DNA of 37,792 nt from Candidatus Competibacteraceae bacterium (GTDB lineage Bacteria; Pseudomonadota; Gammaproteobacteria; Competibacterales; Competibacteraceae): contig RXIW01000032.1 of NCBI GenBank assembly GCA_003989065.1, positions 1-37,792 of the forward strand, read 5' to 3'. The position numbers were made by a program, and so were the translations under genes. Every line of letters starts with the position of its first letter. The stretch's first letter is position 1. The notes under the pieces were generated by a model, which did not search any database, had not been told where the DNA came from, and saw nothing but the letters and a program-made list of their open reading frames with translations. Shown piece by piece: positions 30,269 through 37,792 of this stretch.

Positions 30269-30297
30269 ATTATATATATAACGATAGGGCGCAGCAA
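30269..30297 (-). promoter_or_regulatory. Candidate promoter for the secreted molybdopterin-fold gene
   Basis: On the minus strand, TTGCTG (plus 30297-30292) and a perfect TATAAT (30274-30269) are 17 bases apart. Transcription would start near 30261, about 50 bases before the ATG. The -10 lies in an ATATATAATTATATAT palindrome (about 30262-30278), conspicuous in this GC-rich window. Confidence 0.5.
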
Positions 30298-30573
30298 TGT
30301 TCGCATGGCATTTTCAATGTCTTGGCATCGATTCTGGATTCTGGTCGATTGCCGGAATGCATGAAATGACGCCGAAAGCGATATGACCGCAGCTATTTCA
30401 TCGATTGGTGACGATTGTCTATATTGCGATGCGGCGACAATGGTCGATACGGAAGGGTGGGACGTTGATCAGCGCAAGGCGGATTTTCGACGTGATCGAC
30501 GTAGTGGGGAGCGTGACAAGGATGAACCGGCGGGCGCTTTGTCGGCGACCCGCCGTCACAGGATGGATGTCAA
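30298..30573. other. AT-richer spacer between the secreted protein and hemY
   Basis: No supported gene. A plus-strand frame of 72 codons (from 30383) runs into the 3' end of hemY, has no ribosome site and has an unremarkable composition. The composition shifts from AT-rich to GC-rich across this spacer. Confidence 0.4.
30528..30555 (-). terminator. GC-rich stem after hemY
   Basis: CGGCGGGCGC pairs with GCG-A-CCCGCCG around TTTGTCG, beginning 19 bases after the hemY stop on the minus strand. There is no T-run, but the stem is strong and sits where the hem operon should end. Confidence 0.5.
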
Positions 30574-31854
30574 TCAGATTGGCGCAGGCACAGCCGGTTG
30601 ATCCGGCCCTTCGAGTTTCTGCACCGATTCGGCTGCGGGGAGCATCGCACCCTGCTTTTCCAGCGGCTTGCCGACCAGCAGGCGCAGACCGGTATGGAAA
30701 CACTGGCTGGCGTAGGTCAGTTCGTGCAGGGAAACCAGCAGCTCGCCCAGTTCCTGATAGGCATCTGGCATTGGCATCAGCTGGATGCTGCGTTCCAGAT
30801 AGTCGCGGGCCTTGGCGTCCTGCTGGCAGCGCTTGGCTAGGCGACCCAGGGTCAACAGCAGATAGGCGTCGTCGCCATGCTTGGCCAGCCAACCCTCGGC
30901 GACAGCCAACTGGGCTGCCGCGTTGCCGCGTCCCAACATGCCATAGCCGACCACCAGCTTCGAGCTCCAGCGGCGATCGATCGCTTCGCGCAACAGGGCC
31001 TCGGCGTCGTCGATGGCCTGGAAGTCGCACAGCGCGGTGGCATAGGCGACCAGCAGTTCTTCGTCTTCTTCGCGCAGGGTGGTCGGCGCTTGCCGCCACA
31101 GGGCGCGGAGCTTGTCCAGCGAGCCACTGGCCACCGCGATCTCCACCAGCGCCAGATAGGTTTGTTTCTGCAGCGCGGCCAGTGGCTCGGGCCCCAGCGC
31201 TTTCTGCTTTTGCAATTCCGGCAACAGTTGCTGCAGCGGTTCCCAGGTTTGCAGCTGCTGGTAGGTCCGGGCCAGCCACAACAGCACGCCGGGGTGGCGC
31301 GGGTTGAGGGTGTGCAGCGACTCCAGGATGGGTCGCGCCTGAATCGCTTGATGGTCGTCCAGCAGGAATTCCGCCCGGGCCAGCTGTATCGTCAACTGAT
31401 CGGCGTCTGGCGCATCCTCGGCCTTGCGTAGATGCAGGTCGCGCCGCCAGGCGACTTCGCTGAGATGGTGGGCGGCCCGGGCTGCGTTCAGATAGTGCGA
31501 AGCCGGGTGTTCGCTGTATTCGGCGCTCTTGATCAGGGTTTTCTCGGCGGCTGCCCACTGACCGGCTGCCAGCTGCCGGACGCCCAGATTGAACAGCCGC
31601 CGCGCCTTGCGCTGCAACCGCCGTCGATTGGCGCGCAGGGTCTGGCCCGGCGTCTCCCACAGCCGGATGGCCAGCCGGACCCCGGCGTAGAACACGCCGA
31701 ACATGAAAGCCAGGAAGATGACGAAGAAGGTCAGGCTGGTTTCGATGGTCCATTGGCCGATGCTGAGCATCGCGTAACCGGGATCCTGGCGCAGCGACAG
31801 GGCCATCCAGACCGAAACGAATAGGGTGACGATGATCCCGATGAGCAGCCTCAT
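30574..31854 (-). CDS. hemY: HemY-type membrane TPR protein of the heme operon
   Basis: This 426-residue protein is not the protoporphyrinogen oxidase also called HemY. It is the TPR protein at the end of proteobacterial hemCDXY operons, thought to help organise heme synthesis at the membrane. Two N-terminal membrane helices (about 1-20 and 40-62) are followed by TPR-like repeats; RRRLQRKARRLFNLGVRQLA and AARAAHHLSEVAWRRDLHLR fit the family. The C-terminal tail is Pro/Ala-rich. Its ATG overlaps the hemX stop by 4 bases, so translation is coupled. Confidence 0.9.
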   Translation of the reverse strand: MRLLIGIIVTLFVSVWMALSLRQDPGYAMLSIGQWTIETSLTFFVIFLAFMFGVFYAGVRLAIRLWETPGQTLRANRRRLQRKARRLFNLGVRQLAAGQWAAAEKTLIKSAEYSEHPASHYLNAARAAHHLSEVAWRRDLHLRKAEDAPDADQLTIQLARAEFLLDDHQAIQARPILESLHTLNPRHPGVLLWLARTYQQLQTWEPLQQLLPELQKQKALGPEPLAALQKQTYLALVEIAVASGSLDKLRALWRQAPTTLREEDEELLVAYATALCDFQAIDDAEALLREAIDRRWSSKLVVGYGMLGRGNAAAQLAVAEGWLAKHGDDAYLLLTLGRLAKRCQQDAKARDYLERSIQLMPMPDAYQELGELLVSLHELTYASQCFHTGLRLLVGKPLEKQGAMLPAAESVQKLEGPDQPAVPAPI

Positions 31855-33272
31855 GGTTGCGCCTCCCCGGTGGGCGCCGGCTTCTGTTCAGCCGCAGCTG
31901 GAGTGGTCATCACCGAACGGACCGGCTGCCGGTGATTGAGCGCGTCGCGGAAAGCCTGATTGAGGCCGGTCAGATCCGGGATGTAGGGATTGAACTGAAT
32001 GGCCTGCAGGGCCTGCAACTGGTTGAGGAAGGCCGTGACGCGGGTGTCCTGGGCGTCGAAGTAGGTTTCGGTCCACTTGCGCACCAGTTCAGCCGAGTCC
32101 TGATAGGACTGGGCGTCGCCGCGCAGCAGGGCCATACGCATGCTTTCCAGCTCCAGCCGCAGGTTCTGGCGCAGGAAGAATTCTTCCTCCATCGCGATCA
32201 GCGGCGGCGCTTCGCTGCGAACCCGGCGGATCACCACGATATCCTTGAACTGGTTCCACACCGCTTCGGTGCTGCGGTCCCACCACGAGCGCTCGCCGTC
32301 GGCGCTGAGCGTAACCTGAGTCGACGGCTTGACCCGGTTCTTGATGTCCGGCACGCCGGAATCGATCTTCACTGGCAGGCCGCCAACCTCCTTTTCCATC
32401 TCCACGACCTTGTGGGCCAGCGCGCTGATGTCGGGCAACTGGACGCCGCGCAGGCTGGCGATGGCTTCGGTCAGCATGGTTTGTACCGAGGCCAGGCTGC
32501 TTTCGTTGACGGTCTTTAACCGCTGCTGAGCGGCGTCCAGCGCCAGGCGAGCCGAAGCGACGTTGCGTTCCAGCTTGAGCTTGGAATCGGCCAGCCGCAG
32601 CAGAAAGTCCACCTCGGCCAGCGGAAAGGCGTTCACGTCACCGCCTTTGGCCGCCACGGTCTTGACCGTTTCCAGATTCTCCGCCATGCCGCTTTGGCTC
32701 AGTTTCAGATTCTGGATGTATTCGTCGAGCTTGGCCAGACGGTCCTGTTGCGCCTGGATCTGCTGGTCCAGCTCGTCTTTCTGCTTCTGTACCATGGTCT
32801 TGTGGGCGTCCTGGCCTTCGCGGACCAGTTTGATTTCGCCCTTGATGACGTCGCTTTCACCCTTGACCAGCTCGACGGCATTCTTCAGCGGTTGCAGGTC
32901 GCCGCTCAGGCCAAGCAGTTGTTCCTTGAGGGCCTGATTGTCGGCGCGGGCCTGTTCGAATCCGGTCTTCAGCGCCTGTAGATCCTGGATCTGGCTCTTG
33001 AGCGCCTGCAGCTCCGTACCCTGTTGGGCGATGGCTTGCTTGATCGCCTGCTGCAGCCGGTTGGCCTGGGCGGCTTGATCCTGTTGCCACAGGTACCAGA
33101 GAGAACCGCTGCCGCCGGCCGCGCCCAGTCCGACCAAGAGGGCGAGCCAGGCCACGCCCCGTCCGCTCTTCGGCGCGGGCGCGGCTTTGGCGTCGGGCTT
33201 GAGGGTCAACGCGGGGGTCAATTCCACGGGTGGGGCTTTGGTATTGCCGTTATCGGGTTTTGGATCTGTCAT
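31851..33272 (-). CDS. hemX: HemX family membrane protein
   Basis: A 473-residue bitopic protein annotated in E. coli as a putative uroporphyrinogen-III C-methyltransferase, although it lacks the SAM-methyltransferase fold. A Pro/Lys-rich cytoplasmic N-terminus precedes one membrane helix at about 40-66 and a long Gln/Leu-rich coiled coil (about 68-205). The conserved C-terminal HemX domain contains NAFPLAEVDFLLRLADSKL, SWWDRSTEAVWNQFKDIVVI and EEFFLRQNLRLELESMRMALL. Its role is not proven. It overlaps both hemD and hemY by 4 bases. Confidence 0.92.
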   Translation of the reverse strand: MTDPKPDNGNTKAPPVELTPALTLKPDAKAAPAPKSGRGVAWLALLVGLGAAGGSGSLWYLWQQDQAAQANRLQQAIKQAIAQQGTELQALKSQIQDLQALKTGFEQARADNQALKEQLLGLSGDLQPLKNAVELVKGESDVIKGEIKLVREGQDAHKTMVQKQKDELDQQIQAQQDRLAKLDEYIQNLKLSQSGMAENLETVKTVAAKGGDVNAFPLAEVDFLLRLADSKLKLERNVASARLALDAAQQRLKTVNESSLASVQTMLTEAIASLRGVQLPDISALAHKVVEMEKEVGGLPVKIDSGVPDIKNRVKPSTQVTLSADGERSWWDRSTEAVWNQFKDIVVIRRVRSEAPPLIAMEEEFFLRQNLRLELESMRMALLRGDAQSYQDSAELVRKWTETYFDAQDTRVTAFLNQLQALQAIQFNPYIPDLTGLNQAFRDALNHRQPVRSVMTTPAAAEQKPAPTGEAQP

Positions 33273-34087
33273 GTCGCGTTACCAACTGAGAGAGAGGGAT
33301 GGGCCGCCAGGCGGAGCAGGGCGGCGGCGATGGCGGCGTCGCTGGCTTCCTGAGCGAGCAGGAGATGATGGCAGCCGAGCTTCGCGGCGGCCTGCACAGT
33401 GCGAGTGCTGACCACGATCATCGGAGTTTGACACAGGTAATGTTGCCCGGCTGCGCCCAGCATATCAAACAGATTCGACAGGGTTTCGCCGCTGGTTGCG
33501 ATGACCGCGCCGATGTCGCCCCGCGCCCAGCGCTCCAGCAACGGTTCGATGGCGATGTCGGGCCGTTCGCGCCGATAGACCTCGGCATGATCGACGCGAG
33601 CACCCCGGCTGCGCAGGGTATCGGCCAGTAGTTCCCGGCCGCCTTCGCCGCGGACGATGGCGATGGCCTGACCGGCGACCTGCTGGAATCGAGGCAGCGC
33701 CAGCAGCGCTTCGCTGGTGAAATCCTGTTCCGGTCGTAGACAGCGGTCGATGCCGTGTCGGGCCAGCGCGCGGGCCGTGGCCTGGCCGATGGCGGCAAGC
33801 TCCAGTCGGACCGGAAAGCCGCCCCGTTCGGTGATGTGCGGTAGGGTCCGATCGACCGCGTTGGCGCTGGTGAAGATCAGCAGATCGTAGTCGGTCAGTC
33901 GGGCGAACAGGGCCAAGGCCGGGCGCCAGTCGCGCGGTTCGACGATGCGCAGGGCGGGGCAGCGGATGGCGTGGCCGCCGTGGCTTTCGATCCACTGACA
34001 CAGAGCGTCGGCCTGATGCTCGGGGCGGGTGACCAACACGCCCAGGCCCTGCAGCTGCCGGGATTCCTCGCCTGCCGCTGGATGCAT
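33269..34087 (-). CDS. hemD: Uroporphyrinogen-III synthase
   Basis: HemD closes and inverts ring D of hydroxymethylbilane to give uroporphyrinogen III. The 272-residue, two-lobed protein shows GVLVTRPEHQADALCQWIE, DLLIFTSANAVDRTLP, AAIGQATARALARHG, AIVRGEGGRELLADTLRSRG and VIATSGETLSNLFDMLG, matching the poorly conserved HemD family in order and spacing. It begins 3 bases after the hemC stop and overlaps hemX by 4 bases. Confidence 0.93.
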   Translation of the reverse strand: MHPAAGEESRQLQGLGVLVTRPEHQADALCQWIESHGGHAIRCPALRIVEPRDWRPALALFARLTDYDLLIFTSANAVDRTLPHITERGGFPVRLELAAIGQATARALARHGIDRCLRPEQDFTSEALLALPRFQQVAGQAIAIVRGEGGRELLADTLRSRGARVDHAEVYRRERPDIAIEPLLERWARGDIGAVIATSGETLSNLFDMLGAAGQHYLCQTPMIVVSTRTVQAAAKLGCHHLLLAQEASDAAIAAALLRLAAHPSLSVGNAT

Positions 34088-34090
34088 GGC

Positions 34091-35023
34091 TCAGCCCGCT
34101 TCGAGCAGCCGGCGCAGGATGGCGTCAGCCCCGCGTTCCAGCAGCTGTTCGGCCAGCGTCGCGCCCAGTTCTTCGGCCGCCGTGGCCGGGCCGTGGAGGT
34201 CGCCGGCGACGATCCGGCTGCCGTCCGGTTCGCCCACCAGACCGCGCAGCCACAGTCGATTGCCCTCCAGCACAGCGTGCCCGGCGATAGGTACTTGGCA
34301 GCCGCCCTGTAGTCGCGCGTTGAAAGCCCGCTCCGCCGCGATGCGGGTATGGGTGGAGGGATCGTCCAACGCGGTGATCAGCGACCGGGTCCGCTCGTCG
34401 GCCAAACGGCATTCCACCCCAATCGCGCCCTGACCGACGGCGGGCAGGCTGAACTCCGGCTCCAGAATCCGGGTAATGCGCTGTTCCAGCCCCAGCCGTT
34501 TCAATCCAGCCGCGGCCAGGATGATGGCGTCGAATTCGCCGCTATCCAGCTTGGCGAGCCGGCTGCCGACATTGCCGCGTAGCGGGCTGATGCGCCAATC
34601 CGGATAACGGGCTAGCAGCTGGCATTGCCGCCGCAGGCTGGCAGTGCCGATCCGGGCATCGGCGGGCAAGGTGTCGAGCTGGGAATAGCGCAAGGATACG
34701 AAGGCGTCGTGAGGATCCTCACGGGCCAGAATCACTGTCAGGCCCAGGCCGGGAGGGAAGTCCACCGGCACATCCTTCATCGAATGCACGGCGAGGTCGG
34801 CGCGGCCTTCCAGCAGGCTTTGCTCCAGCTCCTTGACGAACAGTCCCTTGCCGCCGATCTTGGCCAGCGGGCTGTCGAGAATGCGGTCGCCGCGGGTGAC
34901 CAGGCCGACCAGTTCGACCTGCAGGCCGGGATGAACCTGGCGCAGGCGTGCGGCGACATGCTCGGCTTGCCAGAGGGCGAGAGGACTTTTACGGGTGGCG
35001 ATGCGCAGGGTATCGGCTTGCAT
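34091..35023 (-). CDS. hemC: Hydroxymethylbilane synthase (porphobilinogen deaminase)
   Basis: HemC polymerises four porphobilinogen units. The 310-residue enzyme has the start [15 protein letters not shown], catalytic Asp84 in [11 protein letters not shown], the arginine-rich substrate loop around [11 protein letters not shown], and Cys242 in [14 protein letters not shown] for the dipyrromethane cofactor. Residue numbers match E. coli HemC at Asp84 and Cys242. It heads the minus-strand hemCDXY operon. Only 47 bases separate its start from argH, so the divergent promoters must overlap or lie partly in coding sequence. Confidence 0.97.
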   Translation of the reverse strand: MQADTLRIATRKSPLALWQAEHVAARLRQVHPGLQVELVGLVTRGDRILDSPLAKIGGKGLFVKELEQSLLEGRADLAVHSMKDVPVDFPPGLGLTVILAREDPHDAFVSLRYSQLDTLPADARIGTASLRRQCQLLARYPDWRISPLRGNVGSRLAKLDSGEFDAIILAAAGLKRLGLEQRITRILEPEFSLPAVGQGAIGVECRLADERTRSLITALDDPSTHTRIAAERAFNARLQGGCQVPIAGHAVLEGNRLWLRGLVGEPDGSRIVAGDLHGPATAAEELGATLAEQLLERGADAILRRLLEAG

Positions 35024-35070
35024 GGTTTTGGTAAGCTATGGCGTCCTTTTTTAACCTGACAGAATATCTC

Positions 35071-36474
35071 ATGAGCGACACACAGACCAACAAGACCTGG
35101 GGCGGACGGTTCACCGAGAGCACCGACGCCTTCGTGGCAGCCTTCACCGCCTCGGTCGATTTCGATCGGCGGATGTACCGTCAGGATATCGCCGGTTCGA
35201 TCGCCCACGCGCGCATGCTGGCGCGGGTCGGCGTGTTGTCCCCGCAGGATTGCGAAGCCATCGTGCAGGGCTTGGAGACGATTCGCGCCGAGATCGAACG
35301 CGGCGAATTCGTCTGGTCGGTGGAGCTGGAAGATGTTCACATGAATATCGAGGCCCGGCTGACCGCGCGCATCGGCGATGCTGGCAAGCGTTTGCACACC
35401 GGTCGTTCTCGCAACGATCAGGTGGCGACCGATATCCGCCTGTACCTGCGCGACGCCATCGATATCCTGTTGGGCGAAATTGCGCGCCTGCTGGGCGGTT
35501 TGGCGACGATGGCAGCCCGTGAGGCCGACACCATCATGCCGGGGTTCACTCATCTGCAGGTCGCCCAGCCGGTGACCTTCGGCCATCACCTGCTGGCCTG
35601 GTTCGAGATGCTCAAGCGCGACTACGAACGGCTGGTCGATGCTCGCAAGCGGGTCAACGTCATGCCGCTGGGCGCGGCGGCGCTGGCCGGCACCAGCTAT
35701 CCCCTGGATCGCCATTACACCGCGCAATTGCTGGATTTTGCCGCGCCGTGCGCCAATTCGCTGGATGCAGTCAGCGACCGCGACTTCGCCATCGAATTCA
35801 CCGCCGCGGCTGCGCTGCTGATGACCCATCTGTCGCGCATGGCCGAGGAGCTGGTGCTGTGGTCTTCGGCTCAGTTCGATTTCGTCGATCTGCCGGACCG
35901 CTTTTGCACCGGCTCGTCCATCATGCCGCAGAAGAAGAATCCCGATGTGCCCGAACTGGTGCGGGGCAAGGTCGGACGGGTGAACGGTCATCTGATCGCG
36001 CTGCTGACCCTGATGAAGAGCCAGCCGCTGGCCTACAACAAGGACAATCAGGAAGACAAGGAACCGCTGTTCGACACGGTCGACACCGTGCTGGGCTGCT
36101 TGCGGGCTTTCGCCGACATGATCCCGGCTCTGCGGCCTAAGCGCGACAGGATGCTACAGGCCGCCCGGCGCGGCTTCGCCACCGCCACCGATCTGGCCGA
36201 TTATCTGGTGCGCAAGGGCGTGCCGTTTCGCGATGCCCACGAAATCGTCGGCAAGGCGGTGCGGTTGGGGGTGGACAGCGGTCGCGATCTGGCCGAGATG
36301 AGTCTGGCGGAATTGCAGCAGTTCTCGGCACTGATCGAGGAAGATGTCTTTCTGGTGCTGTCGCTGGAGGGATCGGTAGCGGCCCGCGACGTGCTGGGCG
36401 GGACCGCTCCGAATCGGGTGCGCGAGGCGGCTGCCCTGGCGCAGGCTTGGGTAGCGGAAGTCGTCAGGTCGTAA
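35071..36474 (+). CDS. argH: Argininosuccinate lyase
   Basis: ArgH splits argininosuccinate into arginine and fumarate, the last step of arginine synthesis. The 467-residue enzyme of the fumarase/aspartase superfamily has the N-terminal [49 protein letters not shown], and the signature with catalytic Ser283 in [20 protein letters not shown] 35071 gives the family start; the 11-codon upstream extension is unlikely. It is divergent from hemC, an arrangement shared with other gammaproteobacteria. Confidence 0.97.
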   Translation: MSDTQTNKTWGGRFTESTDAFVAAFTASVDFDRRMYRQDIAGSIAHARMLARVGVLSPQDCEAIVQGLETIRAEIERGEFVWSVELEDVHMNIEARLTARIGDAGKRLHTGRSRNDQVATDIRLYLRDAIDILLGEIARLLGGLATMAAREADTIMPGFTHLQVAQPVTFGHHLLAWFEMLKRDYERLVDARKRVNVMPLGAAALAGTSYPLDRHYTAQLLDFAAPCANSLDAVSDRDFAIEFTAAAALLMTHLSRMAEELVLWSSAQFDFVDLPDRFCTGSSIMPQKKNPDVPELVRGKVGRVNGHLIALLTLMKSQPLAYNKDNQEDKEPLFDTVDTVLGCLRAFADMIPALRPKRDRMLQAARRGFATATDLADYLVRKGVPFRDAHEIVGKAVRLGVDSGRDLAEMSLAELQQFSALIEEDVFLVLSLEGSVAARDVLGGTAPNRVREAAALAQAWVAEVVRS

Positions 36475-36483
36475 CGGCGGTCC

Positions 36484-36517
36484 GGGTTCGGCTACTGGAT
36501 GAAGTAGCCGGACACCC
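36484..36517. terminator. Bidirectional hairpin between argH and the DUF4019 gene
   Basis: GGGT-T-CGGCTACT (36484-36496) pairs with AGTAGCCG-GAC-ACCC (36503-36517) around GGATGA. The inner stem is 8 bp and perfect. It starts 10 bases after the argH stop and contains the stop codon of the convergent gene. Confidence 0.6.
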
Positions 36518-36917
36518 GCCAGACCCCGTCCCGGTCGCGCATGGGGGTGACGGTTTCGACGGCGGCAGCCTTGTTGGCGAACTGGCTGTCGAATTGGATC
36601 ACCACATATTCGCCATCTGGAGCACCCGGCAGGCTGCGGGTGAAGGTCGCCGACTTGAGGGTGCGCGACTGCAAGGCACCCAACGGAGCGCGGGTGGCCT
36701 TGGCGGCGCGTTCCCATTCGCTGCGCATCACGGCGCTGCGAAACAGCAACGACGCCTTGTCCCAGCTTTGGCCATACTGGCCGGCATCGACCAGCGTCAG
36801 CCAGCTCTTGGCGGCGGCTTGCGCTTGGCGGGTGGCGTCGTTTTCGGCGGCGGCGGTGTAAGCCCCCCAGCCGAATGTCAGCAGCAGGATGATGCCAAGG
36901 CGTAGCAGTTTGAGCAT
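36492..36917 (-). CDS. Exported DUF4019 domain protein
   Basis: A 141-residue protein. The signal peptide (LKLLRLGIILLLTFGWGAYTAAA) precedes a DUF4019 domain with AAAKSWLTLVDAGQYGQSWD, ASLLFRSAVMRSEWERAA, RAPLGALQSRTLKSA, LPGAPDGEYVVIQFDSQFANKAAAVETV and a C-terminal WRVSGYFIQ. Function is unknown; related domains are periplasmic. ATG 36917 begins the signal peptide; ATG 36944 is in frame but has no better ribosome site. It lies 35 bases downstream of the esterase gene on the same strand. Confidence 0.85.
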   Translation of the reverse strand: MLKLLRLGIILLLTFGWGAYTAAAENDATRQAQAAAKSWLTLVDAGQYGQSWDKASLLFRSAVMRSEWERAAKATRAPLGALQSRTLKSATFTRSLPGAPDGEYVVIQFDSQFANKAAAVETVTPMRDRDGVWRVSGYFIQ

Positions 36918-36952
36918 GACGGTCTGTCCGATGGGTCCGTTCATGGGGGCGT

Positions 36953-37636
36953 TCAGGCCAGCGACACCGCCAGGACCCGTCCCAGCCAGGCCGAGATATC
37001 GCGAAGCTCTTCCCAGCACACTTCGTGGCCCATGCCGTAGTCGTTCCATTCCACCGGATGACCCAGGCTTTCCAGCAGTTCGAGACTCTGTTGACTGTGA
37101 CGAATCTGAATGATGGCGTCGTAGTCGCCATGGGCCATGAAGATCGGCGTGGTCTGGTTGGCGGGCCGCCGTTCGCTGCTCAGCCGGCTGGCCAACGGAA
37201 CATAACAGGACAGGGCCAGGATGCCGGCCAGGCGGTCGGGGTAGCGCAGGCCGGTGTGCAACGCCATCGCGCCGCCCTGGGAGAAGCCGGCCAGCACGAT
37301 GCGGTCGGCGGGGACGCCGCGGCTCTTCTCCCGGTCGAGCAGCTGGTAGATGGCCTGTTCGGAGGCGTAGACCCCCTCGGCGTCTTCCTGGCGCGGCAGA
37401 TCGAGGCTCAGCACGTCGTACCAGCCGCGCATCCGCATGCCGCCGTTGATGGTGATCGGGCGGATCGGGGCATTGGGGAAGACGAAACGAATGCCCAATT
37501 CGGATGGCAGGTGCAGTTCGGGCACGATGGGCTCGAAATCGCGGGCGTCGGCCCCCAGTCCGTGCATCCAGATCACGCTGGAGCGAGCGGCGCCCTCGGG
37601 TTCGATTTCGAGAGTCGTCAAGGACGTGTCATTCAT
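36953..37636 (-). CDS. Carboxylesterase/phospholipase (alpha/beta hydrolase)
   Basis: A 227-residue cytoplasmic esterase of the Abhydrolase_2 family (bacterial carboxylesterase, related to eukaryotic acyl-protein thioesterases). The oxyanion segment is VIWMHGLGADARDFEP. The catalytic triad is visible as Ser119 (LAGFSQGGAMA), Asp173 (MAHGDYDAII) and His204 (YGMGHEVCWEE). RGWYDVLSLD is also a family block. ATG 37636 gives the usual N-terminus, and the 29-codon upstream extension is rejected. The substrate is unknown, probably short-chain esters or lysophospholipids. Confidence 0.92.
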   Translation of the reverse strand: MNDTSLTTLEIEPEGAARSSVIWMHGLGADARDFEPIVPELHLPSELGIRFVFPNAPIRPITINGGMRMRGWYDVLSLDLPRQEDAEGVYASEQAIYQLLDREKSRGVPADRIVLAGFSQGGAMALHTGLRYPDRLAGILALSCYVPLASRLSSERRPANQTTPIFMAHGDYDAIIQIRHSQQSLELLESLGHPVEWNDYGMGHEVCWEELRDISAWLGRVLAVSLA

Positions 37637-37756
37637 GGCGTGGTTTCTCGCTCGTGCGTGGCAATCGGTATAAGGCGGCGGCAACGACGCGCTTCGGCAT
37701 GACAAGCCGTCCCTGCAGGGCAATCGCGCTATGTAGTCGCTGGGGTTGGCGTACCC

Positions 37757-37765
37757 AAGAGGAGG
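37757..37765 (+). promoter_or_regulatory. Isolated strong ribosome-binding-like sequence at the window end
   Basis: AAGAGGAGG is a near-perfect Shine-Dalgarno match, but no ATG or GTG follows within 15 bases. The only candidate is TTG at 37784, 18 bases away. A plus-strand gene could begin there or just past the window edge. Confidence 0.25.
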
Positions 37766-37792
37766 TTCAACCGATAGTTATCATTGAGCGCG

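Noticed and set aside
30262..30278. AT palindrome as a replication or transfer origin
   Set aside because: No iterons, DnaA boxes or replication genes nearby; a promoter -10 region explains it better.
30383..30601. A 72-codon plus-strand frame running into the hemY 3' end
   Set aside because: No ribosome site, no recognisable motif, and it overlaps a real gene in the opposite direction.

Overview
The window reads as a chromosomal segment of a GC-rich gammaproteobacterium. The main clues are gene orders typical of that class: argH divergent from hemC-hemD-hemX-hemY, polA followed by a DUF2782 gene, and ubiD followed by a ferredoxin-type flavin reductase. A proton/sodium-pumping pyrophosphatase, a TRAP carrier for 2-oxo acids, nickel-pincer cofactor genes and a polyferredoxin suggest an energetically flexible bacterium. 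A relative of the Competibacter/Contendobacter group is possible, but this is an impression from reading, not a search result.

Layout. (1) 1-1.3 kb: the C-terminal part of an AlbA/HATPase-type gene whose frame is cut by a stop at 50-52, followed by apparent gene debris. (2) 1.3-5.2 kb: a hybrid PAS histidine kinase, tadA, a convergent membrane-anchored TPR-like protein, and tRNA-Ser(CGA) with its own promoter. (3) 5.2-6.0 kb: 0.8 kb without a convincing gene. (4) 6.0-8.6 kb: a small exported Gly/Tyr/Pro-rich protein, a PolB-like 3'-5' exonuclease, a DUF423 membrane protein and a haloacid-dehalogenase-like hydrolase. (5) 8.6-12.6 kb, minus strand: a DUF938 methyltransferase, an unrecognised 254-residue protein and a divergent membrane pyrophosphatase. 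(6) 13.0-21.7 kb, plus strand: Tat-exported DUF362 protein, NapH/NapG-like fused polyferredoxin, larC, larB, a lone atpC, polA and DUF2782, with one small antisense lipoprotein. (7) 21.8-23.5 kb, minus strand: a 51-residue basic ORF, rtcB, and upstream of rtcB a sigma70-like promoter plus intrinsic terminator that together define a probable RNA of about 190 nt. (8) 23.5-26.7 kb: a TakP-type TRAP binding protein facing its convergent membrane subunits. (9) 26.9-29.5 kb: ubiD and a 2Fe-2S/FAD/NAD reductase. (10) 29.6-30.5 kb: an AT-richer patch with a secreted protein of the molybdopterin-oxidoreductase fold. (11) 30.5-36.5 kb: hemCDXY and argH. (12) 36.5-37.8 kb: a DUF4019 protein and a carboxylesterase.

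How genes fit together. hemC and hemD make uroporphyrinogen III, and hemX/hemY are their usual membrane partners. ubiD decarboxylates the ubiquinone precursor, and the neighbouring reductase is a plausible electron or reduced-flavin supplier. larB and larC make and metallate the nickel-pincer nucleotide, yet neither larA nor larE is present here; the two genes upstream of them are redox-type proteins. The likeliest undescribed element is the structured RNA or attenuated leader in front of rtcB. It recalls the Y-RNA/rtc operons of enterobacteria but shows no sequence match I can assert.
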